32,220 bases of DNA. Origin: Deltaproteobacteria bacterium. Lineage in GTDB: Bacteria; UBA10199; SPLOWO2-01-44-7. The notes beneath the pieces were generated by a model. It was not told where the DNA came from, did no database searches, and saw only the letters and a program-made list of their open reading frames with translations. Location: assembly GCA_030648035.1 (NCBI GenBank), contig JAUSII010000097.1:1-32220 (forward strand), in the 5' to 3' direction. The position numbers were made by a program, and so were the translations under genes. Of this stretch, positions 24,562 through 31,538 are shown one piece after another (the stretch's first letter is position 1; every line of letters begins with the position of its first letter).

Positions 24562-24591
24562 TCAGAGGGAGCGGCAAGACGCTCCCTTTGA
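24562..24591. repeat. Strong 12-bp hairpin near tRNA-Gly
   Basis: The arms at 24562-24573 and 24580-24591 pair completely (GAGGGAGCG with CGCTCCCTT plus three flanking pairs, one G-U) around GCAAGA. There is no U-tract on either side, so it is not a classic terminator. It lies between the tRNA and the exported-protein gene and may act in tRNA 3' processing or as a transcript barrier. Confidence 0.6.
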
Positions 24592-24596
24592 CTTTA

Positions 24597-24624
24597 GTCC
24601 CGATCCAGCTTTGCTGGTCGGGAC
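24597..24624. repeat. Second hairpin adjacent to the tRNA 3' end
   Basis: GTCCCGA-T-CCAGC (24597-24609) pairs with GCTGGTCGGGAC (24613-24624) apart from one bulged T, with a TTT loop. It lies 4 bases from the encoded CCA of tRNA-Gly and resembles dispersed intergenic palindromes more than a terminator. Confidence 0.6.
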
Positions 24625-24627
24625 GAA

Positions 24628-24701
24628 TGGAGCGGGTGGAGGGAATCGAACCCTCGTGTGAAGCTTGGGAAGCTTCCATTCTACCATTGAACTACACCCG
24701 C
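24628..24701 (-). tRNA. tRNA-Gly(CCC) with encoded CCA
   Basis: The minus strand folds as a full cloverleaf. The acceptor stem is GCGGGTG/CACCCGC, the D arm GTTC-AATGGTA-GAAT, the anticodon arm GAAGC-TTCCCAA-GCTTC and the T arm GAGGG-TTCGATT-CCCTC. The discriminator is U and CCA is encoded. The anticodon CCC (24669-24667) reads GGG glycine codons. It closely resembles E. coli glyU. It lies 20 bases downstream of the MFS gene. Confidence 0.96.
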
Positions 24702-24721
24702 ATAAAAATCAGGTGTGATGT

Positions 24722-25777
24722 TTATCTGGAGAATTTTACCGAGGCAATAGAAAAGTATTTCCATTTTAATGCCATTCCGATTGTGAGTGCCAACAGGCCC
24801 AAGCCTCCCACAATCATGGCTCCCATTTCTGCAGGGCAGACTCTCATTACAGCCACTACAGTAGCGGCGCCCAATCCAACGGAGGCCTCCTTAAAAATGA
24901 GAGCTCCGTCTTTACTCGCGCTCGAGTCCAAATAGCTTGCAGAACATTCAATGACGGAACAAAGCAGAGTCCAGAGGATGGCTCCATAAAGAGTATCGAC
25001 ACGAAAAAAGCTTGCAGATCCCAGAATAAACATTCCCGCGATTAGCGCATAAAACGCACTTCTATCGGGATTCTTATGCCGTGTTAATTGATGAATAATG
25101 GGAAGTTGCAGAAAGATTATCACAAGGCTGTTTAGGGAGATCATGATGCCATACCATGCAGGAATTTGGCCGGTTGTTTTCAATATCGTTTGTGGAAGAA
25201 TGGAAAATATACCGAAGAGTTTGATGCCGATGGAAAAACCAATCAGACTCCAGGCAATTTTTTTTTGAAGGGTTGGTTTTTTGGGGAGTCTCTGGGTGGC
25301 GATTTTATTTCTGCGATGAATATTCTTCCATGAAATGATGGCGCAAAGAACCAACAAAACCAAACCACCGGAGAAAAAAGTGGATGGTGTTAATATGGAA
25401 ATCGCCAGAATCGGACCGGCCGCAAAACTTCCGAGATTAAGTGCTATCTTGTTCCAGGCGGCGCCTTTGGGAGTTTCTGCCGCCTCCGACTTGATAAGAA
25501 ATCCTCCTATGCTTAGACCGACTCCAACCATTGTGGACCCTAAAATTGAAAGTGTCGGATTGAATGTAGTCCATAATAGACACCCCAGGCTTGCCAATAA
25601 AAAGGCGACTGTCCCGGCGTGTTTGCCAATGTGTCGGCTGGCCAATGGGGAAAGAATCAGAAAAAAACGATATCCCATTACCAAAATAACATTGCTCAAG
25701 GGACTTAACCAAAGATTGGCCTTTCCCAAAAATGCAAAGAGACATAAAGCCGAGATGGAACGAATCACAAAAATCAT
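24722..25777 (-). CDS. MFS-type transporter (last gene of the ATP-grasp operon)
   Basis: This 351-residue, very hydrophobic protein has about 10-12 membrane segments and a basic central loop (KNIHRRNKIATQRLPKKPTLQKK), the usual two-halves layout of the major facilitator superfamily. GIMISLNSLVIIFLQLPI in the second half is typical of MFS exporters. I take ATG 25777 (MIFVIRSISAL) because it overlaps the flavoenzyme stop as ATGA. The longer frame to 25897 would run inside that gene. As the last gene after a ligase and a redox enzyme, it probably exports their product, as BacE does for bacilysin; uptake is the alternative. Confidence 0.82.
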   Translation of the reverse strand: MIFVIRSISALCLFAFLGKANLWLSPLSNVILVMGYRFFLILSPLASRHIGKHAGTVAFLLASLGCLLWTTFNPTLSILGSTMVGVGLSIGGFLIKSEAAETPKGAAWNKIALNLGSFAAGPILAISILTPSTFFSGGLVLLVLCAIISWKNIHRRNKIATQRLPKKPTLQKKIAWSLIGFSIGIKLFGIFSILPQTILKTTGQIPAWYGIMISLNSLVIIFLQLPIIHQLTRHKNPDRSAFYALIAGMFILGSASFFRVDTLYGAILWTLLCSVIECSASYLDSSASKDGALIFKEASVGLGAATVVAVMRVCPAEMGAMIVGGLGLLALTIGMALKWKYFSIASVKFSR

Positions 25778-27507
25778 GCTGTCATCCCTATTTCGGATCC
25801 TTTTTTGGGTGTAACCGGATGGATTTTTTGTTCTGAATTGGAATAGACAAAGTTGTTCCAGATGAATCCCCCAGAGTCGTCGCACCGTATCGAACATCCT
25901 GTATAGCTTGAAAGTGTTTCAGTATAATCAGATCTATAATGTGAACCCCGACTTTCTTTTCTGCACAATGCCGCTTCAACTATTAATTTTGAGGCCAGCA
26001 AAAGATTTTGAAGATCAATCGCACTTTGAATTTGCAACGATGCCCGGGAGCCCGAAGAAAAAGTCAAATTTGCAGATTCTTCCTCCATCAGGCATAAGCT
26101 GGCAGACATGGCTGATAATGATTTTGGATTTCTGACAGGCCCCGCGCGAAAATACATTTCTTTGCGAAGCCGATTCAGGATTGTTTCCGGAACGTGTGTA
26201 CCGCCGGAGACTACACGATATGTTCCTGATACTTGAGGAGATGAATTATCAGTCAATTTATTTGCTTGAGAAAATTCTGCAGCAAATTTTCCGGCTATTC
26301 TGCCAAAAACCAGCGCTTCAGAGAGGCCATTGCCTCCCAGTCGGTTGGCTCCATGTACACCCCCTGCCGATTCACCGGCGGCAAATAATCCCGGGATGGT
26401 GCAGGAGGCTTTTGCATCGATCCGGAGTCCACCCATCAAATAATGCGCAGTGGGTCTGATTTTCAGTATGGAATGGTCTTTGGGATCAAAGTCGGCCTGC
26501 CTCAATCTTTCCAAAAGTGCAGGGTATTTACTTGCGATAACATCGCGGCAGGAGCTGATATCAAGATCGACGGAATAATTTTCAAAGCATCGATCGGCAA
26601 GTATTTCCGAATAAATTCCGCGAGACACCATGTCTCGTGTGGCCGTTTCCCCTTTGGGATGATAATCAAACATAAAACGGTGGCCCTCTTTGTTGATCAG
26701 CTTTGCACCATCAAACCTCACAGCCTCTTCAACAAGGGAACCGTCAAAAGTTGGAATGCCGCTTGCCAGACCGGTTGGATGAAATTGTACAAATTCCAAG
26801 TCGATCGCCTCCGCTCCCGCTTTCAAACCCATCGCAAGGCCGTCGCAGGTTTTGTCGAAAGAAGCCGCGCTCGGAGAATACATAGAGGCTCCTCCACCAT
26901 CCGCAAGAATGATTGCGGAGCCCGGAATATCGACCAACTCCAGAGTATCAATGTTGATTGTTTGGAGCCCTTCGATCTGATCCATGGAATTTTTCAGGAT
27001 TTTTATTCCCCGCAGACCGGTCAGAATGGAAACGCTTCCGGATGTAATCAATCTTTTTAGTTCTGCAACAAGCACCTTCTGAATATAAAAACCCAACCTG
27101 TCTTCCAGGTAGACGCCTCTTGGCGAACCACAACCACCAAAGGGTCGGGTGACAAATTGATTCAGCCCATCCATTTCAAATTTGAGTCCAAGGCTTTGAA
27201 GCCATTCGACCAGGACAACCGATTCTTCACACAATACCCGTGCCAGATCCGGATTGTTTGCAAAAGCGCCACCGCGAAGCGTGTCTTCAATGTGGGCTTC
27301 CACCGAGTCTCCCGGTCCGACCGCGGCATTGAAGGCATGTGTTTTCCACGTGCAACCCCCATTTGAAGCCCAACGATATTGATCATGCGTGTATAAGCTT
27401 TTCGTCACCAAATAAACATGCGCGCCACTTTTGGCAGCTTCAATTGCCGCGCACATTCCGGCTCCTCCGGTGCCTACTACAATCACTGTTGGAATGGACA
27501 AATTCAT
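25774..27507 (-). CDS. FAD-dependent oxidoreductase, fumarate reductase/L-aspartate oxidase family
   Basis: This 577-residue flavoprotein is of the SdhA/FrdA/NadB superfamily. It has the dinucleotide fold GTGGAG (12-17), RPFGGCGSPRGVYLEDRLG (121-139), HPTGL (H243), active-site R291 in TRDMVSRGIY, H355 in RPTAHYLMGGL, and GANRLGGNGLSEALVFGRIAG (R389). The histidine that binds FAD covalently in SdhA/FrdA is Tyr44 here, so FAD is probably non-covalent as in L-aspartate oxidase. No iron-sulphur or membrane anchor subunit is nearby, which argues against a respiratory enzyme. A strong GGAGGT precedes ATG 27507, which overlaps the ATP-grasp stop as ATGA. A dicarboxylate-like substrate is likely but unidentified. 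Confidence 0.88.
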   Translation of the reverse strand: MNLSIPTVIVVGTGGAGMCAAIEAAKSGAHVYLVTKSLYTHDQYRWASNGGCTWKTHAFNAAVGPGDSVEAHIEDTLRGGAFANNPDLARVLCEESVVLVEWLQSLGLKFEMDGLNQFVTRPFGGCGSPRGVYLEDRLGFYIQKVLVAELKRLITSGSVSILTGLRGIKILKNSMDQIEGLQTINIDTLELVDIPGSAIILADGGGASMYSPSAASFDKTCDGLAMGLKAGAEAIDLEFVQFHPTGLASGIPTFDGSLVEEAVRFDGAKLINKEGHRFMFDYHPKGETATRDMVSRGIYSEILADRCFENYSVDLDISSCRDVIASKYPALLERLRQADFDPKDHSILKIRPTAHYLMGGLRIDAKASCTIPGLFAAGESAGGVHGANRLGGNGLSEALVFGRIAGKFAAEFSQANKLTDNSSPQVSGTYRVVSGGTHVPETILNRLRKEMYFRAGPVRNPKSLSAMSASLCLMEEESANLTFSSGSRASLQIQSAIDLQNLLLASKLIVEAALCRKESRGSHYRSDYTETLSSYTGCSIRCDDSGGFIWNNFVYSNSEQKIHPVTPKKGSEIGMTA

Positions 27508-28757
27508 AGTACCTCCACTTGGTTGGAAATAATTTCACAAATATTTTTCAGGCTGGATTTTAGATTTTGTGGGTCGGTCGATTTTGCGATGACGTGGCCA
27601 ATAAATCCCGCATTGTCAGACGGAATTTTTTGAACCTTCGCTCCAATGCTTTTGCTCCAGAAGATTTCAACGACTTCAGGACAGGATTTTTTGAGTTCCT
27701 GAAGAATTGTTTCAGAATTGGGGAGTTTGCTGATGATTCCGTTTGCAGGCGACAAAATCATTCTGATTCCGGCATAAAATTTTAGATTCCAGGGTTGTGG
27801 TGTAGAGTGTTCTTTTCCCGAGGCCCAGGAGAGCCAAAGATTCCAGGGGTCAAAATTTTCGAATGCAAGGCCGGCCAAATCCCATATGCGCATCCCGGCG
27901 GGACGCAGATTGGGTTCCACAATGGCAATCTTTTGAGCCTCTTTCATCCAAAAAAATTCGTTATGGCAGGCTCCCCCGTTGGAACCTGAAAGATCTGCCG
28001 CGACTTTCCCGGCTTGCAGAAATTGGGATAAAACATTTTCCGGTACGGAGGTTGGAACAATTTGCTGAATTTCCGCCCTATATTCATTTTGTGTCGTCTC
28101 TTTTTCAGTAATCCATGAATAATTTGCGACTCTGTCAAAACTGTATTCCTGTGCACCCGAGATATTTTCTTCAAGCATAATGCCGCCATTTGCATAAGGA
28201 GAAACCTCTTCCCAGGCACGATCAATGTCGTTTGCTCCTTGAACAAGTGTACATCCGCGACTATTGCCCTCTTGCATTGGTTTGAGAAAAGCTTCGCCTT
28301 TCATGGTGTGCATCCAATGATGCAACTCCATTTTTGTTTCAATGCGGGTTGCCTGAATCGGATGATAAAAATGGGGCAAAAAATGGCATTTGGACTCCTG
28401 CTGTCTGAAATGAAATTTGTTGAAAGCGGCAGATACCCTCTCTGGATCGGCTCCCGGCAGATTCAACTCCTTGGCCACCAGCGCTCCGAGTTGCGTGCCG
28501 GGATCTGAAAATGGGAGCACGCCGATGATTTTTAAATTTTTTTCGTTGCACGCCCTCATGATGACACCAACATTTTCAAAAGAGGCTGACAAAGGCACAT
28601 CAATTATATCGTCAACTGCCTTCTGATCTTCTGCCGTTGGTGTCGGTTTGCAAAGCACTACAGAGGCTCCAAAATGAGCATTTGCCTTGTCCCTGATTTT
28701 TTGGACATCATCGATGCGCGTATTGTTGTAACCGAGAATTAAAAATACTTTTTTCAT
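27504..28757 (-). CDS. ATP-grasp ligase (amino-acid ligase-like)
   Basis: ATP-grasp enzymes activate a carboxylate as acyl phosphate and join it to an amine or thiol. The 417-residue product has an N-terminal pre-grasp domain (LGALVAKELNLPGADPERV, 90-108) and the ATP-binding AFLKPMQEGNSRG (156-168, K159). The ATP-clamp GIMLEENISGAQEYSFDRV is at 192-210, and the metal-binding residues are H265-N-E267 and E281-N283-R285 (VEPNLRPAGMRIWDL). It resembles L-amino-acid ligases of the BacD/PurK-like group rather than carbamoyl-phosphate synthetase. AAGGGG lies 5 bases before ATG 28757. It is the first gene of the sigma-54-controlled operon and is translationally coupled to the flavoenzyme. Confidence 0.87.
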   Translation of the reverse strand: MKKVFLILGYNNTRIDDVQKIRDKANAHFGASVVLCKPTPTAEDQKAVDDIIDVPLSASFENVGVIMRACNEKNLKIIGVLPFSDPGTQLGALVAKELNLPGADPERVSAAFNKFHFRQQESKCHFLPHFYHPIQATRIETKMELHHWMHTMKGEAFLKPMQEGNSRGCTLVQGANDIDRAWEEVSPYANGGIMLEENISGAQEYSFDRVANYSWITEKETTQNEYRAEIQQIVPTSVPENVLSQFLQAGKVAADLSGSNGGACHNEFFWMKEAQKIAIVEPNLRPAGMRIWDLAGLAFENFDPWNLWLSWASGKEHSTPQPWNLKFYAGIRMILSPANGIISKLPNSETILQELKKSCPEVVEIFWSKSIGAKVQKIPSDNAGFIGHVIAKSTDPQNLKSSLKNICEIISNQVEVL

Positions 28758-28799
28758 TGGTGCCCCTTTCGAAGTTGTAAAATTGTTTTCGCTCTTATA

Positions 28800-28815
28800 A
28801 GCAATTCTTGTGCCA
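28800..28815 (-). promoter_or_regulatory. Sigma-54 (-24/-12) promoter of the ATP-grasp operon
   Basis: The minus strand reads TGGCACAAGAATTGCT, a complete match to the sigma-54 consensus and identical over 16 bases to the site at 595-610. The start is expected near 28789, giving a leader of about 32 bases before ATG 28757. Any enhancer sites should lie at 28816-28914 or inside the PPC-like gene; I see no clear palindrome there. Confidence 0.87.
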
Positions 28816-28914
28816 GGCTTAAAACGTTGTGGTGTTGCTTTAGTGATACTTTATGATTGAAAGTCGGACAGAGTGTTTTGCTATGAATACACTTCTTGTT
28901 TAAGAGGCATCCCA

Positions 28915-29559
28915 ATGGAAATTAAACCACATCCCTTCAAAAGGGGCGACACGCTGGACCAATTCGACGGCCATTTGCTGGGAGGGATCGGAGGTTTCTC
29001 ATCAGCCTGTGTCTCTGGTCATGCGCTTCAAGAGCCGCTGGAAGTGGTTCTTGTGCAGGGCTCGCGCGCGGGCGGGTTTCATGCGCGACTGGGCGATGCG
29101 CATCATCATCTTTATGAAGGGCGTCTTACAAAAGAGAAAGTCTCTTTTACTCTGGAGGCTTTTCACACGGACAAAGCGGGGGATCCTCTTTTCAATCTCT
29201 CCAAAGCTTCACAGACGTTGAAATTTTCGGTGAAACAAAATTTGCGCAATTTTATTTGGGAGACGGCTCAAAAACTGAATCTTCGGGGCGCGTTGTTGTA
29301 TGCTAGGGGAGTGGCCACAGAGTTGCATGTATATGGTCACACAGATCCCTTTCATCTGAATGACAAAACCAAAACATTCGACCACCCCACCGCGCGCCTC
29401 AAAAAAAATGTCGGCATTGAGGGTTGGGGTAATTTAAGTTTTGTCGATGGACAATCGCCGTTTGTGCATATGCACGGCGTCTACGAGGCAAATGGAGAAA
29501 GAAAGGGGGGGCATTTCATTATGGATGATGCTCTCTCTCTCTTGTCCCCGAAGAGGTGA
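28915..29559 (+). CDS. PPC/DUF296-like protein
   Basis: The product has 214 residues from ATG 28915 (MEIKPHPFKRG, AGAGG upstream); a start at 28873 is less likely. The C-terminal half resembles a plant-and-prokaryote-conserved (PPC/DUF296) domain. Evidence is IEGWGNLSFVDGQSPFVHMHGVYEANGERKGGHFIMDD, with the H-x-H and GGH pattern that binds metal in that family. The N-terminal half (GDTLDQFDGHLLGGIGG, then AGGFHARLGDAHHHLYEG) has a similar Gly/His composition and may be a second, degenerate copy. It diverges from the ATP-grasp operon. PPC proteins have been proposed to bind DNA, so it might be a local regulator, but this is a guess. Confidence 0.68.
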   Translation: MEIKPHPFKRGDTLDQFDGHLLGGIGGFSSACVSGHALQEPLEVVLVQGSRAGGFHARLGDAHHHLYEGRLTKEKVSFTLEAFHTDKAGDPLFNLSKASQTLKFSVKQNLRNFIWETAQKLNLRGALLYARGVATELHVYGHTDPFHLNDKTKTFDHPTARLKKNVGIEGWGNLSFVDGQSPFVHMHGVYEANGERKGGHFIMDDALSLLSPKR

Positions 29560-29633
29560 TGTTGATGATTTTTCCCTTGCCTTCGCTGGTGAGAACGGTG
29601 CAAGGAGAGGATTTTCCGACATGGAGGGTGTGA
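29559..29633 (+). CDS. Possible 24-codon mini-ORF between the PPC-like gene and yacG
   Basis: ATG 29559 overlaps the stop of the preceding gene (TGATG) and the frame runs 24 codons (MLMIFPLPSLV...TWRV) to TGA 29631-29633, four bases before the yacG ATG. GAAGAGG upstream is a passable ribosome-binding site. It may be a coupling or leader peptide, or chance. Confidence 0.25.
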   Translation: MLMIFPLPSLVRTVQGEDFPTWRV

Positions 29634-29637
29634 ATTT

Positions 29638-29829
29638 ATGAAAGTGAAATGCCCCTATTGCAAAAAAGAATCGGTGAAAGAAAATAATTCGTTTTGGCCC
29701 TTTTGTTGCGAGCGTTGCAAAATGATCGATCTTGGCAAATGGGCCGCGGGGGATTATCGCATTCCGGGTGAACCTATAAACCGTGAAAAAGAAGAGGGTG
29801 AAAAGAACGGAGAAGATGATGTGGATTGA
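29638..29829 (+). CDS. yacG: YacG family zinc protein (DNA gyrase inhibitor type)
   Basis: YacG is a small zinc protein that binds GyrB and inhibits gyrase in E. coli. The 63-residue product has the four ligands C5, C8 (CPYC), C23 and C27 (PFCCERC), followed by the family sequence KMIDLGKWAAGDYRIPGE and a charged tail. GGAGGG lies about 9 bases before the ATG. The end overlaps the next gene by 11 bases. The usual neighbours coaE and zapD are absent. Confidence 0.92.
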   Translation: MKVKCPYCKKESVKENNSFWPFCCERCKMIDLGKWAAGDYRIPGEPINREKEEGEKNGEDDVD

Positions 29830-30067
29830 AATTGTCGGATGGGTCGGGATGGTTCTTTTGTTGGCCAATTTTTATATGGCTTCGCATCATATTCTTGATG
29901 ACAACGCGTATACCTATCACCTTTTGAATCTGGTTGGCGCAATCGGTGTGATGATCAACGCCTTTCATAAAGAGGTGATGGCCGTGGGCTTCATCGAAGT
30001 GGCGTGGAGCGCCATCGCTCTGGTCGGCATGTATAATGTCTATCGCCACCTACGGAGGTCCGCATGA
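29819..30067 (+). CDS. CBU_0592-type small membrane protein (copy 1)
   Basis: This 82-residue product has three short hydrophobic segments and the family features IEIVGWVGMVLLLANFYMAS, YHLLNLVGAIGVMINAF and VAWSAIALVGMYNVYR. GGAG precedes ATG 29819; ATG 29816 is the alternative. It starts inside yacG and overlaps the second copy as ATGA, so all are one transcript. The family has no assigned function. Confidence 0.82.
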   Translation: MWIEIVGWVGMVLLLANFYMASHHILDDNAYTYHLLNLVGAIGVMINAFHKEVMAVGFIEVAWSAIALVGMYNVYRHLRRSA

Positions 30068-30315
30068 ACTGGAGTGATTACATCGGATGGTTCGGATTCG
30101 CCGTGGTCCTGATAAGTTACGCAATGGTCGCCACCCGCCACTGGCGCGTCAGGTCGATAGCGAATCAGGTGGGGAATATTGTTGGCCCCGGTTCTCTGGG
30201 TATCAATAGTTTTACCTATAAAGCCTGGGTGCCGGTGGTACTCAACGTCATTTGGGTTTCGATGGCTATTTACACTTTGCTTCAATTGTTAAGCCAGAGG
30301 GAGAAAAAAATATGA
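30064..30315 (+). CDS. CBU_0592-type small membrane protein (copy 2)
   Basis: This 83-residue product shares the layout of the preceding gene: WSDYIGWFGFAVVLISYAMVAT, VGNIVGPGSLGINSFTYKAW, then VVLNVIWVSMAIYTLL. Tandem divergent copies suggest a heteromeric membrane complex. It is coupled by ATGA to the gene before and to guanine deaminase after. Confidence 0.82.
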   Translation: MNWSDYIGWFGFAVVLISYAMVATRHWRVRSIANQVGNIVGPGSLGINSFTYKAWVPVVLNVIWVSMAIYTLLQLLSQREKKI

Positions 30316-31538
30316 TGCCCTCTGCGCATCCCATTCGCGAAGTCTATCGCGCGTCCATTCGACATGCACTGGGGGCGTCTCAAATTGTGGAATTTAAAGA
30401 TGGTCTGCTGGCCATCGACAATGAAGGAAAAATCGCCGCATGTGATGCCTTTGAAAAGCTTTCTCCCCGTCTGCCAAAAGATTGCATGGTTCATGATTTG
30501 CGCGGCTCGTGGATTATTCCCGGTTTTGTCGATTGCCATGTCCATTTACCGCAACTCGATTGCAGAAATAAAAACGGGCTTACGCTTCTCGACTGGTTGA
30601 ATAAATATATTTATCCTGCAGAGGCGCAATTTGCCGACCCCAAAATGGTACAAAAAATTGCACCACGGTTTTACGATGAACTGCTTTCCCATGGCATTAC
30701 CACCGCCGCCATTCATTCCACCGTCCATTTTGAAGCGACGGATATTGCTTTTAATATAGCCAATGACAAAGGTTTGCGGGTAGTGATGGGACAGGTATTG
30801 ATGGACCAGAATGCACCAGAAAATTTATTGAGACCCGCCATCCAGCTTTTGCGTGAAACAGAAAAATTGATGAAAAAATGGCATGGAAAAAACGGCAAAC
30901 TTTTCTATGGCGTCACCCCCCGCTTCGCCCTGACTTGTTCCGAGGGATTATTGTTAGAAGCAGGACGATTGGCTGAAAATTCAAAAGTTTATTTTCAAAC
31001 GCATTTGGCGGAGACAATCAAGGAAGTGGAACAGGCCAAAGATATCCATCATTTTAAAAATTATGCCGCTTTTTACGAAGATCAGCATTGTTTGAGTCCC
31101 CATTCCTTGTTTGCCCATTGTATTTATTTGAATGATGAAGAGTTGAAAATTCTTTCTGGTTATCAATGCTCCATGTCGCACTGTCCGACTTCAAATGTGT
31201 TTTTGAAGAGCGGCACCATGCCGATTGGAAAAATAAAACAGCATAATATTCGTTGTGGATTAGGAACGGATGTGGGAGCTGGCCCGACTTTTTCCATGCG
31301 CGAAGTAATCAGCTGTTCTCTTGAAGTTCACCCCAAAAATGAAATGGATGAAAAGAGAGGATTTTATATGGCAACACTGGGAGGTGCTGAAGCCCTGTCC
31401 TTGTCCGATCAGATCGGCAATTTTATGGAAGGGAAATGGGCCGACTTTGCAGTGTTTGACAATTCAGAATGTGCCGGTTTGGCCGAACAGAGTTATGTTG
31501 CCGGAAAATTGGTTTGGTCGGCGTCCAATGGGAGTTGA
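30312..31538 (+). CDS. guaD: Guanine deaminase
   Basis: GuaD hydrolyses guanine to xanthine and ammonia in purine salvage or catabolism. The 408-residue amidohydrolase has zinc ligands H76 and H78 in PGFVDCHVHLPQLD, a further His in YFQTHLAE, then FAHCIYL, SHCPTSNVFLKSG and the Asp in GLGTDVGAGPTFSM, which together are characteristic of guanine deaminase. ATG 30312 overlaps the upstream stop (ATGA) and has GAGGGAG upstream; the frame back to 30252 is not needed. Coupling to the twin membrane proteins hints that they could help transport or anchor, without evidence. Its end overlaps the convergent kinase gene by 46 bases. Confidence 0.93.
   Translation: MMPSAHPIREVYRASIRHALGASQIVEFKDGLLAIDNEGKIAACDAFEKLSPRLPKDCMVHDLRGSWIIPGFVDCHVHLPQLDCRNKNGLTLLDWLNKYIYPAEAQFADPKMVQKIAPRFYDELLSHGITTAAIHSTVHFEATDIAFNIANDKGLRVVMGQVLMDQNAPENLLRPAIQLLRETEKLMKKWHGKNGKLFYGVTPRFALTCSEGLLLEAGRLAENSKVYFQTHLAETIKEVEQAKDIHHFKNYAAFYEDQHCLSPHSLFAHCIYLNDEELKILSGYQCSMSHCPTSNVFLKSGTMPIGKIKQHNIRCGLGTDVGAGPTFSMREVISCSLEVHPKNEMDEKRGFYMATLGGAEALSLSDQIGNFMEGKWADFAVFDNSECAGLAEQSYVAGKLVWSASNGS

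Noticed and set aside
24628-28815. Integration of the ATP-grasp operon as an island at tRNA-Gly
   Set aside because: No duplicated tRNA 3' end, integrase or flanking direct repeat is visible at the other boundary.
29318-29333. TGGCCA-N5-TTGCA inside the PPC-like gene
   Set aside because: Two mismatches in the -24 element and located inside coding sequence.
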